Of a stretch of 28,613 bases of DNA, positions 1 to 8,756 are shown one piece after another. The position numbers and the translations under genes are program-made. Below the pieces are notes generated by a model. It ran no database searches and had not been told where the DNA came from. It saw nothing but the letters and a program-made list of their open reading frames with translations. This DNA is from a virus, in IMG/VR virus record IMGVR_UViG_3300020418_000031, positions 1-28,613 of that record, one strand, 5' to 3'. Numbering within the stretch: the first letter of the stretch is position 1; the number at the start of each line of letters is the position of its first letter.

Positions 1-302
1 AAAATATTACCTGGATTGTCTAACACACCGTCATCATTGACGTCTGACATGTCGTACACTGGCGAATCCCAATAATCCTCAAATGGTTTTTGGGATGATG
101 CTGTTGCTGTGGCATATGGTGTAACGTTGAGGGTAGGACCCTGACACTGTATACCATTACCATATGTGTTAGTTATATATGGACCTTGTAAAACCTGTAT
201 AGCTTGGTTGGTCACTGAGCCAGAAGAATTCGCGATCGGCGATGCAGTCGCACTAACTCCACCAACTGTCTCTGCTATAGCAGAAGGCATAAACCCAGTC
301 AT
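1..302 (-). CDS. Conserved cyanophage exported protein, 3' part outside the window
   Basis: The minus-strand frame is open from the window edge to an ATG at 302-300 (MTGFMPSAIAETVGGVSATA...), with the segments TNQAIQVLQGPYITNTYGNG and YDMSDVNDDGVLDNPGNI further on. I recognise this as a widespread T4-like cyanophage protein usually annotated as hypothetical; function unknown. The ATG lies inside what looks like a signal peptide: the same frame continues upstream without a stop through a basic stretch (RNKRHRHNQ) and a hydrophobic core (YLSAIGISLAMTGF) ending in AIA, a good signal-peptidase site before ETVGG. No ATG, GTG or TTG opens that upstream part, which overlaps the 3' end of the neighbouring gene. 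Third gene of a minus-strand run. The C-terminus is not visible. Confidence 0.75.
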   Translation of the reverse strand, partial: MTGFMPSAIAETVGGVSATASPIANSSGSVTNQAIQVLQGPYITNTYGNGIQCQGPTLNVTPYATATASSQKPFEDYWDSPVYDMSDVNDDGVLDNPGNI

Positions 303-316
303 AGCAAGGGATATCC

Positions 317-745
317 CTATTGCTGAAAGATACTGGTTGTGTCTGTGACGCTTGTTACGGTTGTTTCTCTTTGTATTATTGTGTGATTCGACAAGCCTGG
401 TCCGCTGTATGTTTCCGTGAATTGAAACGGTGCACCTGGTGTTGTCTGTGTGAAGGTGGGTGTTGTCCCTACTCCTGTCCATGTTGAAGTCACTCCGTCA
501 ATAGTTACATTAGTTGTAGATGTGGTTGGTGATAAATTATCAGTTGTTGTAATTCCATTTCCTGTTACCGACCATTGATAGCCTGTATTATAATCCATGG
601 AATTTATGGTCTCTTTCACCGTAGAAGTCGTTTCCGTGTGGGTGGTCATCGAACCTTGAGTGAAATTTGGTACCACAGGCACTGCTATGACTGGGGTTAC
701 GCCCATTGCAAAAAACATGAGGAATAGTTTATATGTATTCCTCAT
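317..745 (-). CDS. Thr-rich exported hypothetical protein
   Basis: 142 residues from the ATG at 745. A TTG 12 bases further upstream could add four residues, but the ATG gives a cleaner signal peptide (MRNTYKLFLMFFAMGVTPVIA). The mature part is dominated by Thr, Ser, Gly and Val, with alternating polar/beta-prone residues and no cysteine, as in secreted or virion-surface beta proteins. It starts 4 bases after the stop of the upstream gene and ends 14 bases before the ATG of the next, so the three minus-strand genes look like one operon. No enzyme motif is visible. Signal-bearing proteins of this kind in cyanophages may be exported or assembled on the particle; which one cannot be told here. 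Confidence 0.7.
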   Translation of the reverse strand: MRNTYKLFLMFFAMGVTPVIAVPVVPNFTQGSMTTHTETTSTVKETINSMDYNTGYQWSVTGNGITTTDNLSPTTSTTNVTIDGVTSTWTGVGTTPTFTQTTPGAPFQFTETYSGPGLSNHTIIQRETTVTSVTDTTSIFQQ

Positions 746-749
746 GATC

Positions 750-1265
750 TTAATCAAAGATAGTTACTTCACTTACAAACTGACCTGTTGTTGTTGATCC
801 AATGTTACCAGTACCTGTAAGTGTGATTGCATGAGCAGCAGTAACAGTACCTGGTGCATTTGCTGAGCTATTCTGTGTGCCTGCAGATGTAATTGATACA
901 CTACCGAAGTCTGAATATTCAGATGCTGTACCTGCTATGTCACCCTTAGTGAATGACTGAGCAAAGGAAAAGGATCCTGATCCTGTCTGTGTTCCTGTGA
1001 TAGATCCTACTGTTGCGACACCTGTTGTGCCATCGTAGGTGTTAACTCCAATACCATTTGCGGTTGCACTCGATGCACCTGCTGCTGTATGGGATGTTGT
1101 CACGTTTGTACCTGAGACTGAAAAAGAATTTCCAACTCTTGAATAGGTTGCTGTTTGTGCATCTACTGTGTGTTGTAAACTTGACTGGTGTCTAGTTGAC
1201 AATCCACCTGCATTTGCAGCTGATCCTAGGGACAATAACATAATAAAGAATAATGTTTTCTTCAT
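750..1265 (-). CDS. Exported Ser/Thr/Gly-rich protein, first gene of minus-strand operon
   Basis: 171 residues from the ATG at 1265. This start is preferred over the longer reading frame because a GAGGA ribosome-binding site lies just upstream and because it opens with a textbook signal peptide (MKKTLFFIMLLSLGSAANA, then GG). The mature protein is low-complexity, rich in T, S, G and A, with repeated GT/TG steps (SITGTQTGSGSF, ITLTGTGNIGSTTTG) and no Cys, suggesting a beta-rich extracellular or virion protein. A CTAAATA late-promoter motif lies about 33 bases upstream, so late expression is expected. Composition and signal peptide match its downstream neighbour; the two may be distant paralogues. 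Function not recognised. Confidence 0.75.
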   Translation of the reverse strand: MKKTLFFIMLLSLGSAANAGGLSTRHQSSLQHTVDAQTATYSRVGNSFSVSGTNVTTSHTAAGASSATANGIGVNTYDGTTGVATVGSITGTQTGSGSFSFAQSFTKGDIAGTASEYSDFGSVSITSAGTQNSSANAPGTVTAAHAITLTGTGNIGSTTTGQFVSEVTIFD

Positions 1266-1297
1266 TTTATCCTCGCGAGGGATTACTACTGTAGCTT

Positions 1298-1304
1298 TAT
1301 TTAG
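1298..1304 (-). promoter_or_regulatory. T4-type late promoter motif (CTAAATA)
   Basis: On the minus strand the sequence reads CTAAATA, a variant of the TATAAATA octamer used by the phage late sigma factor. It sits about 33 bases before the start codon at 1265, leaving a short leader with an SD-like GAGGA. Confidence 0.6.
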
Positions 1305-1375
1305 CATAGTTTATATTACGGTATTCTGTAACAATCGAGACGGTAGTCACCATATACAGTTACATTACTTCATGG

Positions 1376-1382
1376 TTAAATA
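1376..1382 (+). promoter_or_regulatory. Putative late promoter and leader hairpin before hsp20
   Basis: TTAAATA at 1376-1382 resembles the late octamer. Right after it, 1386-1404 can fold into a hairpin (GTGTC..GACAC with a TTCG tetraloop and one bulged G), then AAAGGAG precedes the ATG at 1435. The intergenic region 1305-1434 therefore carries divergent late promoters. Confidence 0.45.
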
Positions 1383-1434
1383 GTAGTGTCGCCTTCGGGG
1401 ACACAAACAACTAACTCGCTTTTAAAGGAGAATT

Positions 1435-1878
1435 ATGAAACTAACTAAATGGACATCTAAGGATGTCGATGCAATCTTTGATGCAGCAAATCGCTACAGT
1501 GTAGGGTTTGACGATCTATTTTACAGACTACATGCATATGGAATAGGGTCTCCACAGACACAATACCCACCATATAATATTGTTAAGGAGTCTGACGAGA
1601 CATGGAGAATCGAATTAGCACTAGCAGGATGGGATCCAAAAGATGTAGAGGTCTCAACAGAAACAAACGTGCTGATAATCAAGTCAGTAGATAAAGATGA
1701 GACTGACAGTCAGGAGTATATACACAGAGGTGTAGCAGCAAGATCATTCTCTAGAGGATTCAACCTCAGTGATGATGTAGAGGTAGGTGATGTTAAGTTT
1801 ACCAATGGATTGCTATCTATTACTCTAACTAAGATCATTCCTGATCATCAAAAACGTAAGGTATATGATATATCTTAA
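1435..1878 (+). CDS. hsp20: Small heat shock protein (alpha-crystallin family)
   Basis: 147 residues, the usual size for Hsp20/IbpA chaperones, which bind unfolding proteins without ATP and hold them for refolding. The N-terminal part (RYSVGFDDLFYRL) matches the IbpA-type opening. The alpha-crystallin domain covers roughly residues 38-140, with PPYNIV at its start, WRIELALAGWDPKDVEVST as the first strands, and the conserved GFNLSDDVEVGDVKFTNGLL segment near the end. The C-terminus lacks a clear I-x-I/V oligomerisation motif beyond KIIPDH. An AAAGGAG ribosome-binding site lies 4 bases upstream of the ATG. hsp20 is a core T4-like cyanophage gene. A strong terminator follows directly, so it is probably expressed alone. 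Confidence 0.95.
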   Translation: MKLTKWTSKDVDAIFDAANRYSVGFDDLFYRLHAYGIGSPQTQYPPYNIVKESDETWRIELALAGWDPKDVEVSTETNVLIIKSVDKDETDSQEYIHRGVAARSFSRGFNLSDDVEVGDVKFTNGLLSITLTKIIPDHQKRKVYDIS

Positions 1879-1882
1879 AATT

Positions 1883-1909
1883 AAGGAGGTGCTTGACACC
1901 TCCTTTTTT
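1883..1909 (+). terminator. Rho-independent terminator after hsp20
   Basis: Perfect 9-bp stem (AAGGAGGTG 1883-1891, CACCTCCTT 1897-1905), 5-base loop CTTGA, and a T-run to 1909. The loop and right arm contain TTGACA (1893-1898), shared with the terminator at 21352. Confidence 0.9.
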
Positions 1910-1917
1910 CATGGTAA

Positions 1918-1925
1918 GATAAATA
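1918..1925 (+). promoter_or_regulatory. T4-type late promoter (GATAAATA)
   Basis: GATAAATA, one mismatch from TATAAATA, lies 19 bases before the ATG at 1945 and just after the terminator, so it can start a new transcript for the two genes that follow. Confidence 0.55.
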
Positions 1926-1944
1926 GGTCACTAGTCTTTCTAAT

Positions 1945-2370
1945 ATGAGTATCAAAATTGCTAGGATGGTTAACGGCGAAGATGTAGTCGCTGACATTAA
2001 AGAAGTAAGGAATGCACCGTCTAAGGATTTCACAAGTAATCCAGAGGATCTTCGTGTGCTTGCTTATGAATTTAAAGATGCATTTTCTATTCAATTAGAA
2101 ATGAATGAAAAGGATTTTCTTGTAGAAGAAGAAGGGAATGGGGACAATCCACTAAAGGATATCCGTATGAGATTTTATCCATACTTCCCACTAACAGTCG
2201 GGGCAAATTTTATTTCCCTACACCATGTTGTAAGTATTGCTGACCCTCATCATGAGGTGCTTAAAAGATATGAGCAAGCGTTGACCACTATTAAAAATTC
2301 AAAACCCCAAAAAGATGATGTTAAAGTTGATTATACTGAAATCCCACCCGAAGGTCTTCTTGTTGGGTGA
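1945..2370 (+). CDS. Conserved cyanophage protein, possible Sm-like fold
   Basis: 141 residues. The first 20 (MSIKIARMVNGEDVVADIKE) look like the opening strands of a small Sm/Lsm-type beta barrel. The middle contains RFYPYFPLTVGANFISLHHVVSIADPHHEVLKRYEQ; shorter parts of this pattern (YP-Y, then V-V--DP----K-Y---L) recur in the next gene, so the two are probably paralogues. The C-terminal 30 residues are charged and likely flexible. No catalytic motif is visible. The gene sits between hsp20 and gp43 behind its own late promoter. The Sm-like idea is inference from the pattern, not a database match; it could instead be an unrelated small beta protein. Confidence 0.8.
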   Translation: MSIKIARMVNGEDVVADIKEVRNAPSKDFTSNPEDLRVLAYEFKDAFSIQLEMNEKDFLVEEEGNGDNPLKDIRMRFYPYFPLTVGANFISLHHVVSIADPHHEVLKRYEQALTTIKNSKPQKDDVKVDYTEIPPEGLLVG

Positions 2371-2584
2371 CGTTGTAGAATTAGACGAAGAACCTAGTTA
2401 CCTCTTACAAAACTGCCATGAAGTTACAGGTCATGGACTGTCAAAGTATCCTCCCTACTCAGATCAAGATGATCTATTCCTAGAGAGCACAGATGTATTG
2501 ACTGTTGTAGATCCATCACCTGCTATTGCAAAGAAGTATCTAGTCATGTTAGAATCAAAGGATAAGAAAGCAAAGAATGAGTGA
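2315..2584 (+). CDS. Small conserved protein, probable paralogue of the preceding gene
   Basis: Up to 89 residues from the ATG at 2315, but that start overlaps the upstream gene by 56 bases and gives an uncharacteristic N-terminus. A TTG at 2360 or 2363, preceded by GAAGG, would give about 74 residues beginning LGDVVELDEEPSYLL, which aligns better with the family core. The segment from KYPPYS to DVLTVVDPSPAIAKKYLVML matches the C-terminal half of the upstream protein. The last two codons overlap the gp43 start by 8 bases, so expression is probably coupled to the polymerase. Function unknown. Confidence 0.75.
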   Translation: MMLKLIILKSHPKVFLLGDVVELDEEPSYLLQNCHEVTGHGLSKYPPYSDQDDLFLESTDVLTVVDPSPAIAKKYLVMLESKDKKAKNE

Positions 2585-5096
2585 TTTTTATACTAACGTA
2601 ATTATCTTCGGAGATACAGCGTTGGTAAGGGGATATCGAAACGGTGAGCGTGTGCAATACCGTGAGAAGACATCCCCTTCTCTGTTTCTAGTGCCCACTA
2701 ATCAGTCAAAGAAGTCTAAGTATAGGACTCTTGATGGTAGGTATGCACATAAGAAAAAGTTTGACGGAGTAAGAGAGGCAAGAGATTTCCTACAGAGGTA
2801 TTCTGATGTAGAAGGTATGGAAGTGCATGGATATGAGAGGTTTGTCTTCCAACATATCGCACAGAAGTTTCCTAATCGTGTCAACTATGACATAAAGAAG
2901 ATGGGTATATGGACTATTGATATTGAGGTTGCGTGTGAGAATGGATTCCCCGATGTAGAAGCATGCCAAGAGGACATGCTATGCATTACCATGAAGAATA
3001 TGATCACTAAGAAGATCATTACATGGGGCACAAGAGAGTATACAGCACCTGACATTGTAGAGTATCGTGTATTTAATACTGAGCATGAGATGCTACAGGA
3101 CTTCCATAAATTCTGGGTGCATAACACTCCTGACATCATCACAGGGTGGAATAATAACTTCTATGACATGCCTTATATCTGTCGTAGGATTGAAAAGATC
3201 CTAGGAGAGAAGTGGATGAAGAGTCTCTCACCTTGGAATGTTGTGAAAGACCGCATCGTAAATGTGCAAGGCCGAGCAAATCTCGTCTATGATATTCTTG
3301 GTGTAACTATCCTAGATTACCTTGATCTATACAAAAAATTTACCTATTCTGCACAAGAATCATACAGTCTAGAGCATATATCTACAGTTGAGTTGGGAGA
3401 GAATAAGTTAGACCATAGCATGTATGAAAACTTCAAAGACTTTTATACCTCAGACTGGAAAAGATTTGTAGATTACAACATACATGACGTTGAGTTGGTT
3501 GATCAACTAGAAAGCAAGATGAAACTTGTTGAGTTGGCAGTCACCATGGCATACGATGCTAAAGTAAACATTGATGATGTATTCTCACAGGTAAAGATGT
3601 GGGATACTCTCATATATAATGACTTGTATTCAAAGAATATTGTTGTGCCCCCTAAGGTCACCTCTGATAAGGATGACAAGTATGCAGGAGCATATGTAAA
3701 AGAACCTATACCAGGTGTTTATGACTGGGTGTGTAGTTTTGACTTGAATTCTCTGTATCCACACCTTATAATGCAATATAATATATCCCCAGAAACACTC
3801 GTAGAGGAGAGACACCCACGAGTATCAGTAGATAAGATCCTTGACGAAGAGTTTACTGCCCATCCTGATTACGCTGTCTGTGCTAATGGTGCTCAGTATC
3901 GTAAAGATATACATGGATTTCTTCCTAAGATGATGCAACGCATCTACGATGAAAGGAAGATATTCAAAAAGAAAATGCTTGCCTCCAAACAAAGGTTTGA
4001 GGAGACAGGTAATACTAGTCTATTGAATGATATTTCCACATATAATAACATTCAAATGGCAAGGAAGATTCAACTCAACAGTGCCTATGGTGCTATTGGT
4101 AATCAATACTTCCGTTACTACAACTTGGCAAATGCTGAGGCAATCACTTTGTCTGGTCAAGTCTCTATCAGATGGATAGAAAACAAGATCAACAAGTTTC
4201 TAAATAAATTATTAAACACGGAAGGTAAAGATTATGTTATTGCTAGTGATACCGATTCCATTTATTTGCATATGGATCCTTTGGTTAAAAAGGTATTCAA
4301 GGAGCGAGAGGAGAGCGATCAAAGCGTATTGCGGTTCCTTACGAAGGTGTGTGACGTGGAATTTGAAAAGTATATACAGAATTCTTATGAAGAATTGGCA
4401 ACCTATGTAAATGCTTACGAGCAGAAGATGTTTATGAAGAGAGAAAACATCGCTAATCGTGGTGTATGGACTGCCAAGAAGAGATATATTTTAAACGTAT
4501 GGGATAGTGAGGGTGTAAGGTATCATGAGCCTTCACTAAAGATCATGGGCATTGAAGCAGTCAAGTCTTCTACCCCATCATCATGTCGTGGAGCACTCCG
4601 TGAAGTCCTTAAACTCATGATGAATACTGATGAGAAGGAAGTGCAGCGTTTTGTCAGACAGTTTGAGAAAAAGTTTAAGTCACTACCTACAGATGAGATC
4701 GCATTCCCCAGATCGTGTAACAACTTACAGAAATATCATCATCCTAAAAAACTTTATGGAGCACATTGCCCCATTCATGTCCGAGGTGTGCTATTATATA
4801 ATAACTCTATCAAAGAGCAGAAACTTACACATAAATATCCCCTCGTAAAGGAGGGTGAAAAGATCAAGTATGTCTTCCTCAAGACACCTAATAAACTTGG
4901 TCGTCATGGGGAGAAGGGTGACTTCCAAAATGTCATCTCCTTCTTTAGGACTCTACCTCCTGAGTTTAAACTAGAGGAATATATTGATTATGATATGCAA
5001 TTTAACAAAGCATTTCTTGATCCACTTACCGTTATCCTTGACACGATCGGATGGTCTGCAAGGCAACGTGCAACACTTGAAGCAATGTTTGGATGA
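2577..5096 (+). CDS. 43: DNA polymerase, family B (gp43)
   Basis: 839 residues; T4 gp43 has about 900. It copies the phage genome and proofreads. The 3'-5' exonuclease domain shows Exo I DIE (D115/E117), Exo II WNNNFYD (D197) and Exo [10 protein letters not shown] (D304). The polymerase domain shows motif [11 protein letters not shown] (D389), motif [15 protein letters not shown] (497-510) and motif [12 protein letters not shown] (D558/D560). All acidic catalytic residues are present, so both activities should be intact. The ATG overlaps the preceding gene by 8 bases and the stop overlaps the uvsX start (ATGA), making a tight replication operon. No intein or split is present, unlike in some T4-like phages. 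Confidence 0.98.
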   Translation: MSDFYTNVIIFGDTALVRGYRNGERVQYREKTSPSLFLVPTNQSKKSKYRTLDGRYAHKKKFDGVREARDFLQRYSDVEGMEVHGYERFVFQHIAQKFPNRVNYDIKKMGIWTIDIEVACENGFPDVEACQEDMLCITMKNMITKKIITWGTREYTAPDIVEYRVFNTEHEMLQDFHKFWVHNTPDIITGWNNNFYDMPYICRRIEKILGEKWMKSLSPWNVVKDRIVNVQGRANLVYDILGVTILDYLDLYKKFTYSAQESYSLEHISTVELGENKLDHSMYENFKDFYTSDWKRFVDYNIHDVELVDQLESKMKLVELAVTMAYDAKVNIDDVFSQVKMWDTLIYNDLYSKNIVVPPKVTSDKDDKYAGAYVKEPIPGVYDWVCSFDLNSLYPHLIMQYNISPETLVEERHPRVSVDKILDEEFTAHPDYAVCANGAQYRKDIHGFLPKMMQRIYDERKIFKKKMLASKQRFEETGNTSLLNDISTYNNIQMARKIQLNSAYGAIGNQYFRYYNLANAEAITLSGQVSIRWIENKINKFLNKLLNTEGKDYVIASDTDSIYLHMDPLVKKVFKEREESDQSVLRFLTKVCDVEFEKYIQNSYEELATYVNAYEQKMFMKRENIANRGVWTAKKRYILNVWDSEGVRYHEPSLKIMGIEAVKSSTPSSCRGALREVLKLMMNTDEKEVQRFVRQFEKKFKSLPTDEIAFPRSCNNLQKYHHPKKLYGAHCPIHVRGVLLYNNSIKEQKLTHKYPLVKEGEKIKYVFLKTPNKLGRHGEKGDFQNVISFFRTLPPEFKLEEYIDYDMQFNKAFLDPLTVILDTIGWSARQRATLEAMFG

Positions 5097-6118
5097 TTAT
5101 GACTAGCAGTTTTTTTACTGGAATTATAAAGGAAATTGATAATGAATTTGCAGCAGTTGCCAGTGATGGTATCTCTGCAGGTGACATTACACAATATGTT
5201 GATACTGGATCTTATATACTCAATGCTTTATTGAGTGGCAGTGTCTACGGTGGTCTACCTTCTAATAAGATCACAGCACTAGCAGGTGAGAGTAGCACAG
5301 GTAAAACATTCTTTGCCTTGAGTGTTGTCCGTCACTTCCTAGATACAGATCCTGATGCAGGTGTCATATACTTTGAATCTGAGTCTGCTATTAGTAAGCA
5401 AATGATTGAGTCTCGTGGTATAGATTCTAAACGTATGATCATTGTCCCTGTGACAACCGTACAAGAGTTTCGCACACAGGCAGTTAAGATTGTAGATAAA
5501 TATTTGAAGCAGAAAGAGTCTGATCGCAAACCTCTGATGTTTGTATTGGATTCACTTGGCATGTTATCTACCTCTAAAGAGATAGAAGATACTGAAGCGG
5601 GTAAAGAAACTCGTGACATGACTAGAGCACAAGTATTAAAAGGTGCGTTTAGGGTATTGACTTTGAAACTAGGTCTTGCTAATGTACCTATGATCGTGAC
5701 AAATCATACTTATGATGTTGTTGGATCTTACATCCCCACGAAAGAGATGGGTGGTGGTAGTGGACTTAAATATGCTGCATCGACTATAGTATATCTTTCT
5801 AAAAAGAAAGAGAAAGACGGCACTGATGTCGTTGGAAATATTATTAAAGTCAAGGCAGCAAAGTCTAGACTTACAAAAGAAAACGCACAAATAGAAACGA
5901 GGTTATTCTATGACGAACGAGGTCTTGACAGATATTACGGACTATTGGAGTTGGGTGAAAAGTATGGAGTCTTCGAGCGGGTTGGTAACCGTTATCGCAT
6001 TGGCGAGTCTAATGTATATCCTAAATCAATCCTTGCTGATCCAGAAAAATACTTCACCAAAGAAATAATGCAGGCACTAGACGAGAGTGCTCAAAAGGAA
6101 TTTAAGTATGGCGAGTGA
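5093..6118 (+). CDS. uvsX: RecA-like recombinase UvsX
   Basis: 341 residues. UvsX forms a filament on single-stranded DNA and carries out strand exchange in recombination-dependent replication. Walker A is GESSTGKT (65-72); Walker B is LMFVLDS (148-154). YFESESA (93-99) carries the probable catalytic glutamate, and the loop region [12 protein letters not shown] matches the DNA-binding part of the family. The start at 5093 overlaps the gp43 stop as ATGA; an in-frame ATG at 5099 is an alternative that loses two residues. It is followed, with overlap, by a dioxygenase gene and then the helicase gp41. Confidence 0.97.
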   Translation: MIMTSSFFTGIIKEIDNEFAAVASDGISAGDITQYVDTGSYILNALLSGSVYGGLPSNKITALAGESSTGKTFFALSVVRHFLDTDPDAGVIYFESESAISKQMIESRGIDSKRMIIVPVTTVQEFRTQAVKIVDKYLKQKESDRKPLMFVLDSLGMLSTSKEIEDTEAGKETRDMTRAQVLKGAFRVLTLKLGLANVPMIVTNHTYDVVGSYIPTKEMGGGSGLKYAASTIVYLSKKKEKDGTDVVGNIIKVKAAKSRLTKENAQIETRLFYDERGLDRYYGLLELGEKYGVFERVGNRYRIGESNVYPKSILADPEKYFTKEIMQALDESAQKEFKYGE

Positions 6119-6683
6119 TCTAAAAGATTTTATTCGAGTATATGATGATGTGCTCGACTCCAACCTGTGTAAGAATGCAATCAAATCTTTTGAGGAGAAT
6201 GCAGAAGCACATGATCGTTGGGAGAATCAATTCAAACCACAGTTTACACAGTTGAATGTTACTCTCCTCGCTGAGAAGGAGAATAATAAAGCATGGGGTG
6301 TGATACAAAACGAATTGATTGCTAAAATACAATCAGTATCTGAATACTACATGAAAGATACTGCATGCTCACCATTCTGGCCACCCAAGAATAGTATTGA
6401 GCAGATCCGTATGAAAAAATATACGGCAGAGACTGAGGATAGATTTGATATCCACATTGATGTAGGTGACTATGCATCCGCACGTCGCTTTCTTGTTATG
6501 TTTTTCTACCTAAATGACGTAGAGGAAGGAGGAGAAACATCCTTTCCTAATCTAGACATGAAGGTCAAACCTAAAGAAGGTAGTGTGCTTTGCTTCCCTC
6601 CACTATGGATGTATCCTCATCTAGGTGAGCAACCTATCAGTAATGACAAATACATTATAGGCACATATTTACACTATCAATAA
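6108..6683 (+). CDS. 2OG-Fe(II) dioxygenase, prolyl-4-hydroxylase-like
   Basis: 191 residues from the ATG at 6108, chosen because AAAAGGA lies about 9 bases upstream; the frame itself is open from 6087. The C-terminal half is a double-stranded beta-helix of the P4H type: H116-x-D118 (HIDVGD), [16 protein letters not shown], the distal histidine H171 (YPHLGEQP) and K181 as likely 2-oxoglutarate ligand ([10 protein letters not shown]). Family members hydroxylate proteins, nucleic-acid bases or small molecules; the substrate here is unknown. It is embedded between uvsX and gp41, overlapping one by 11 bases and the other by 1, so it is made together with replication proteins. Confidence 0.9.
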   Translation: MASDLKDFIRVYDDVLDSNLCKNAIKSFEENAEAHDRWENQFKPQFTQLNVTLLAEKENNKAWGVIQNELIAKIQSVSEYYMKDTACSPFWPPKNSIEQIRMKKYTAETEDRFDIHIDVGDYASARRFLVMFFYLNDVEEGGETSFPNLDMKVKPKEGSVLCFPPLWMYPHLGEQPISNDKYIIGTYLHYQ

Positions 6684-8050
6684 TGCCAGGTATAGAAGAA
6701 ATTGTAATCAGTAATCTGATTACCAACCCAGACTACATGAGAAAGGTATTACCTTTCGTTAAGGAAGAATACTTTGATGATCTATCACAGAAGGTGGTAT
6801 TCAAAGAAGTATCTACCTTCATAGAAACGTATGACAATCTTCCAGAGCCTAATGCTATCGCTTTAGAAGTTGAGAAACGTAAAGATTTAACAGAAGATGC
6901 TGTCAATAAGGTTTTAGAGATACTAAGTGGACTAGATAAGACGGAGTATAATGAAGATTGGTTGCTTGACACTACAGAGAAGTGGTGTAGAGAGCGTGCC
7001 ATATATAATGCTCTGATGGAGTCTGTCCAAATTGCTGATGGTCAAGACAAGGCTCGTAATCAGGATGCCATACCGACAATTATGTCAGAGGCATTGTCTG
7101 TTTGTTTTGATGACCATGTTGGACACGATTACATAGAGGACTCAGAGTCACGTTATGACTTCTACCACAGAAAAGAAGAGAAAATCCCATTCGACCTTGA
7201 ATTTTTTAACAAAATTACAAAAGGTGGGTTGCCTAATAAGACTCTCAATATCGCACTCGCTGGTACTGGTGTCGGGAAAAGTTTATTCATGTGCCATATG
7301 GCTAGTGCCGTCCTCTTGCAAGGCAGAAACGTACTCTACATTACACTTGAAATGGCAGAGGAGAAAATTGCTGAGCGAATTGATGCCAACCTCCTCGACG
7401 TCCCAATCCAACAGTTAAGTGATCCACTATTCAGCAAAGGAAAGTATCAATCTAAGATAGAAAAGTTACAAGACAAGACACAGGGTCGTCTTGTAATCAA
7501 AGAATACCCTACTGCATCTGCACATGTTAACCACTTCAAGTCTTTACTCAATGAGTTGTCACTAAAGAGAGGTTTTCATCCTGAGATTATCTTTGTAGAT
7601 TATCTAAACATATGTGCATCTTCCAGATACAAAAACAACATAGTTAATTCTTACACCTATGTCAAAGCAATCGCAGAAGAGTTACGAGGACTGGCAGGAG
7701 AATTCAATGTCCCCATCGTGTCCGCTACGCAGACCACTCGCTCTGGTTATGGGAGCAGTGACGTCGAGCTTACCGATACTAGTGAGTCTTTCGGTTTACC
7801 TGCTACTGCTGATCTTATGTTTGCACTTATTGCAACCGAAGATCTAGAAGCAGTGAATCAGATTATGGTCAAACAATTAAAAAATAGATATAATGACCCT
7901 ACAGTCAACAAACGTTTTGTGTTAGGTATTGACAGAGCGAAGATGAGGCTGTATGATTGTGAGCAAAGTGCTCAAGATAATATTCTTGATAGCAATCAAG
8001 AAGAATTTACAACTGATACCAAATCTAAATTCAAAGGTTTTAAAATATGA
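6683..8050 (+). CDS. 41: Replicative DNA helicase gp41 (DnaB-like)
   Basis: 455 residues, close to T4 gp41. The N-terminal 150 residues are the helical domain of DnaB-type helicases. The RecA-like motor follows: Walker A GTGVGKS (194-200), YITLEMAEE after it, Walker B IIFVDYLN (D306), and SATQTTRSGYGSSDVELTDTSES, the motif H3/H4 region with its glutamine sensor. As the hexameric 5'-3' helicase it unwinds at the fork and recruits the gp61 primase encoded at 15456. The ATG shares one base with the upstream stop (TAATG) and its 3' end overlaps the MazG gene by 4 bases. Confidence 0.97.
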   Translation: MPGIEEIVISNLITNPDYMRKVLPFVKEEYFDDLSQKVVFKEVSTFIETYDNLPEPNAIALEVEKRKDLTEDAVNKVLEILSGLDKTEYNEDWLLDTTEKWCRERAIYNALMESVQIADGQDKARNQDAIPTIMSEALSVCFDDHVGHDYIEDSESRYDFYHRKEEKIPFDLEFFNKITKGGLPNKTLNIALAGTGVGKSLFMCHMASAVLLQGRNVLYITLEMAEEKIAERIDANLLDVPIQQLSDPLFSKGKYQSKIEKLQDKTQGRLVIKEYPTASAHVNHFKSLLNELSLKRGFHPEIIFVDYLNICASSRYKNNIVNSYTYVKAIAEELRGLAGEFNVPIVSATQTTRSGYGSSDVELTDTSESFGLPATADLMFALIATEDLEAVNQIMVKQLKNRYNDPTVNKRFVLGIDRAKMRLYDCEQSAQDNILDSNQEEFTTDTKSKFKGFKI

Positions 8051-8724
8051 AGGTTAATCCTGGCGGTTTCGCTCCTACCCCTGAGATGGATGGTGGAGAC
8101 GACATACAACAGAAAGCAGAAAAGTTTTCTAACGCAGCGACTGATGCTGCTGACAATTTTGAGCAGGCAGCAAAAGATGCTGCAGCACAAGCACCTAAAG
8201 ATGCTAAAGACGTTGCCTCTGACCCACGTTTCAACAGTGCATATAAGACCAAAGAAAAGGTCAAGCAGAAAATGTCTAGTGCTGAGAAGAAAGCAAAGCA
8301 AACAGAAGAAGATGGTAAGATCAAGATCGATTTCGACAGGTATGCTGAGTTTGTAGATCAAACATGCTCTAACCCTAGTAAACACTATGATGTATTCAGA
8401 CAGCACATGGATGCACTAGAAAAGAAAGGATGTAAAATCAATCGTCTAGACACTGCTGCATCTGGTATCTCAGCAGAGGGTGGAGAGTTTATGGAGATTG
8501 TAAAGAAGATTAAATATCAAGGCAAACCATGGAATGAAGACACCAAGGATCATCTCATTAAGGAGTTGGGTGACGTATTGTGGTATGCACAGAATGCATG
8601 TGCTGCACTAGACATTCGTATGGATGAAGTTATATACATCAACACACTTAAGTTAGCAGCACGCTATCCTAAGATGAAGTTTGACGAATACTACTCTGAG
8701 AATAGAAAGCCAGGTGATATTTAA
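8047..8724 (+). CDS. mazG: MazG-type nucleotide pyrophosphohydrolase with N-terminal extension
   Basis: 225 residues, whereas I recall cyanophage MazG proteins as about 130-150. The MazG fold is residues 93-225: IDFDRYAEFVDQT opens it, EGGE (144-147) and ELGD (173-176) are the paired ExxE and ExxD metal sites, and YYSENRKPGDI is the usual cyanophage ending. The family hydrolyses (d)NTPs to monophosphates and has been linked to host (p)ppGpp control and to recycling of host nucleotides. Residues 1-90 are an Ala/Lys/Asp-rich, Cys-free, probably helical or disordered extension (AATDAADNFEQAAKDAAAQ), which reads like a fusion. An internal ATG at 8272 could give a short form, but its ribosome-binding site is weak. 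Confidence 0.9.
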   Translation: MKVNPGGFAPTPEMDGGDDIQQKAEKFSNAATDAADNFEQAAKDAAAQAPKDAKDVASDPRFNSAYKTKEKVKQKMSSAEKKAKQTEEDGKIKIDFDRYAEFVDQTCSNPSKHYDVFRQHMDALEKKGCKINRLDTAASGISAEGGEFMEIVKKIKYQGKPWNEDTKDHLIKELGDVLWYAQNACAALDIRMDEVIYINTLKLAARYPKMKFDEYYSENRKPGDI

Positions 8725-8756
8725 GATATGGAAGTATAGTCTAGGAAGTTTCAGTG

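Noticed and set aside
166-348. Plus-strand ORF of 60 codons at the window start
   Set aside because: It runs antisense to the conserved protein at 1-302 and has no initiation signals.
2577-5096. Intein, intron or split in DNA polymerase or nrdA
   Set aside because: All polymerase, exonuclease and RNR motifs are in one uninterrupted frame with normal spacing.
8040-8406. Several ORFs in other frames over the Ala/Lys-rich part of mazG
   Set aside because: The repetitive GCA/AAG codon use of the N-terminal extension opens other frames by composition; only the MazG frame has coupled start and family match.
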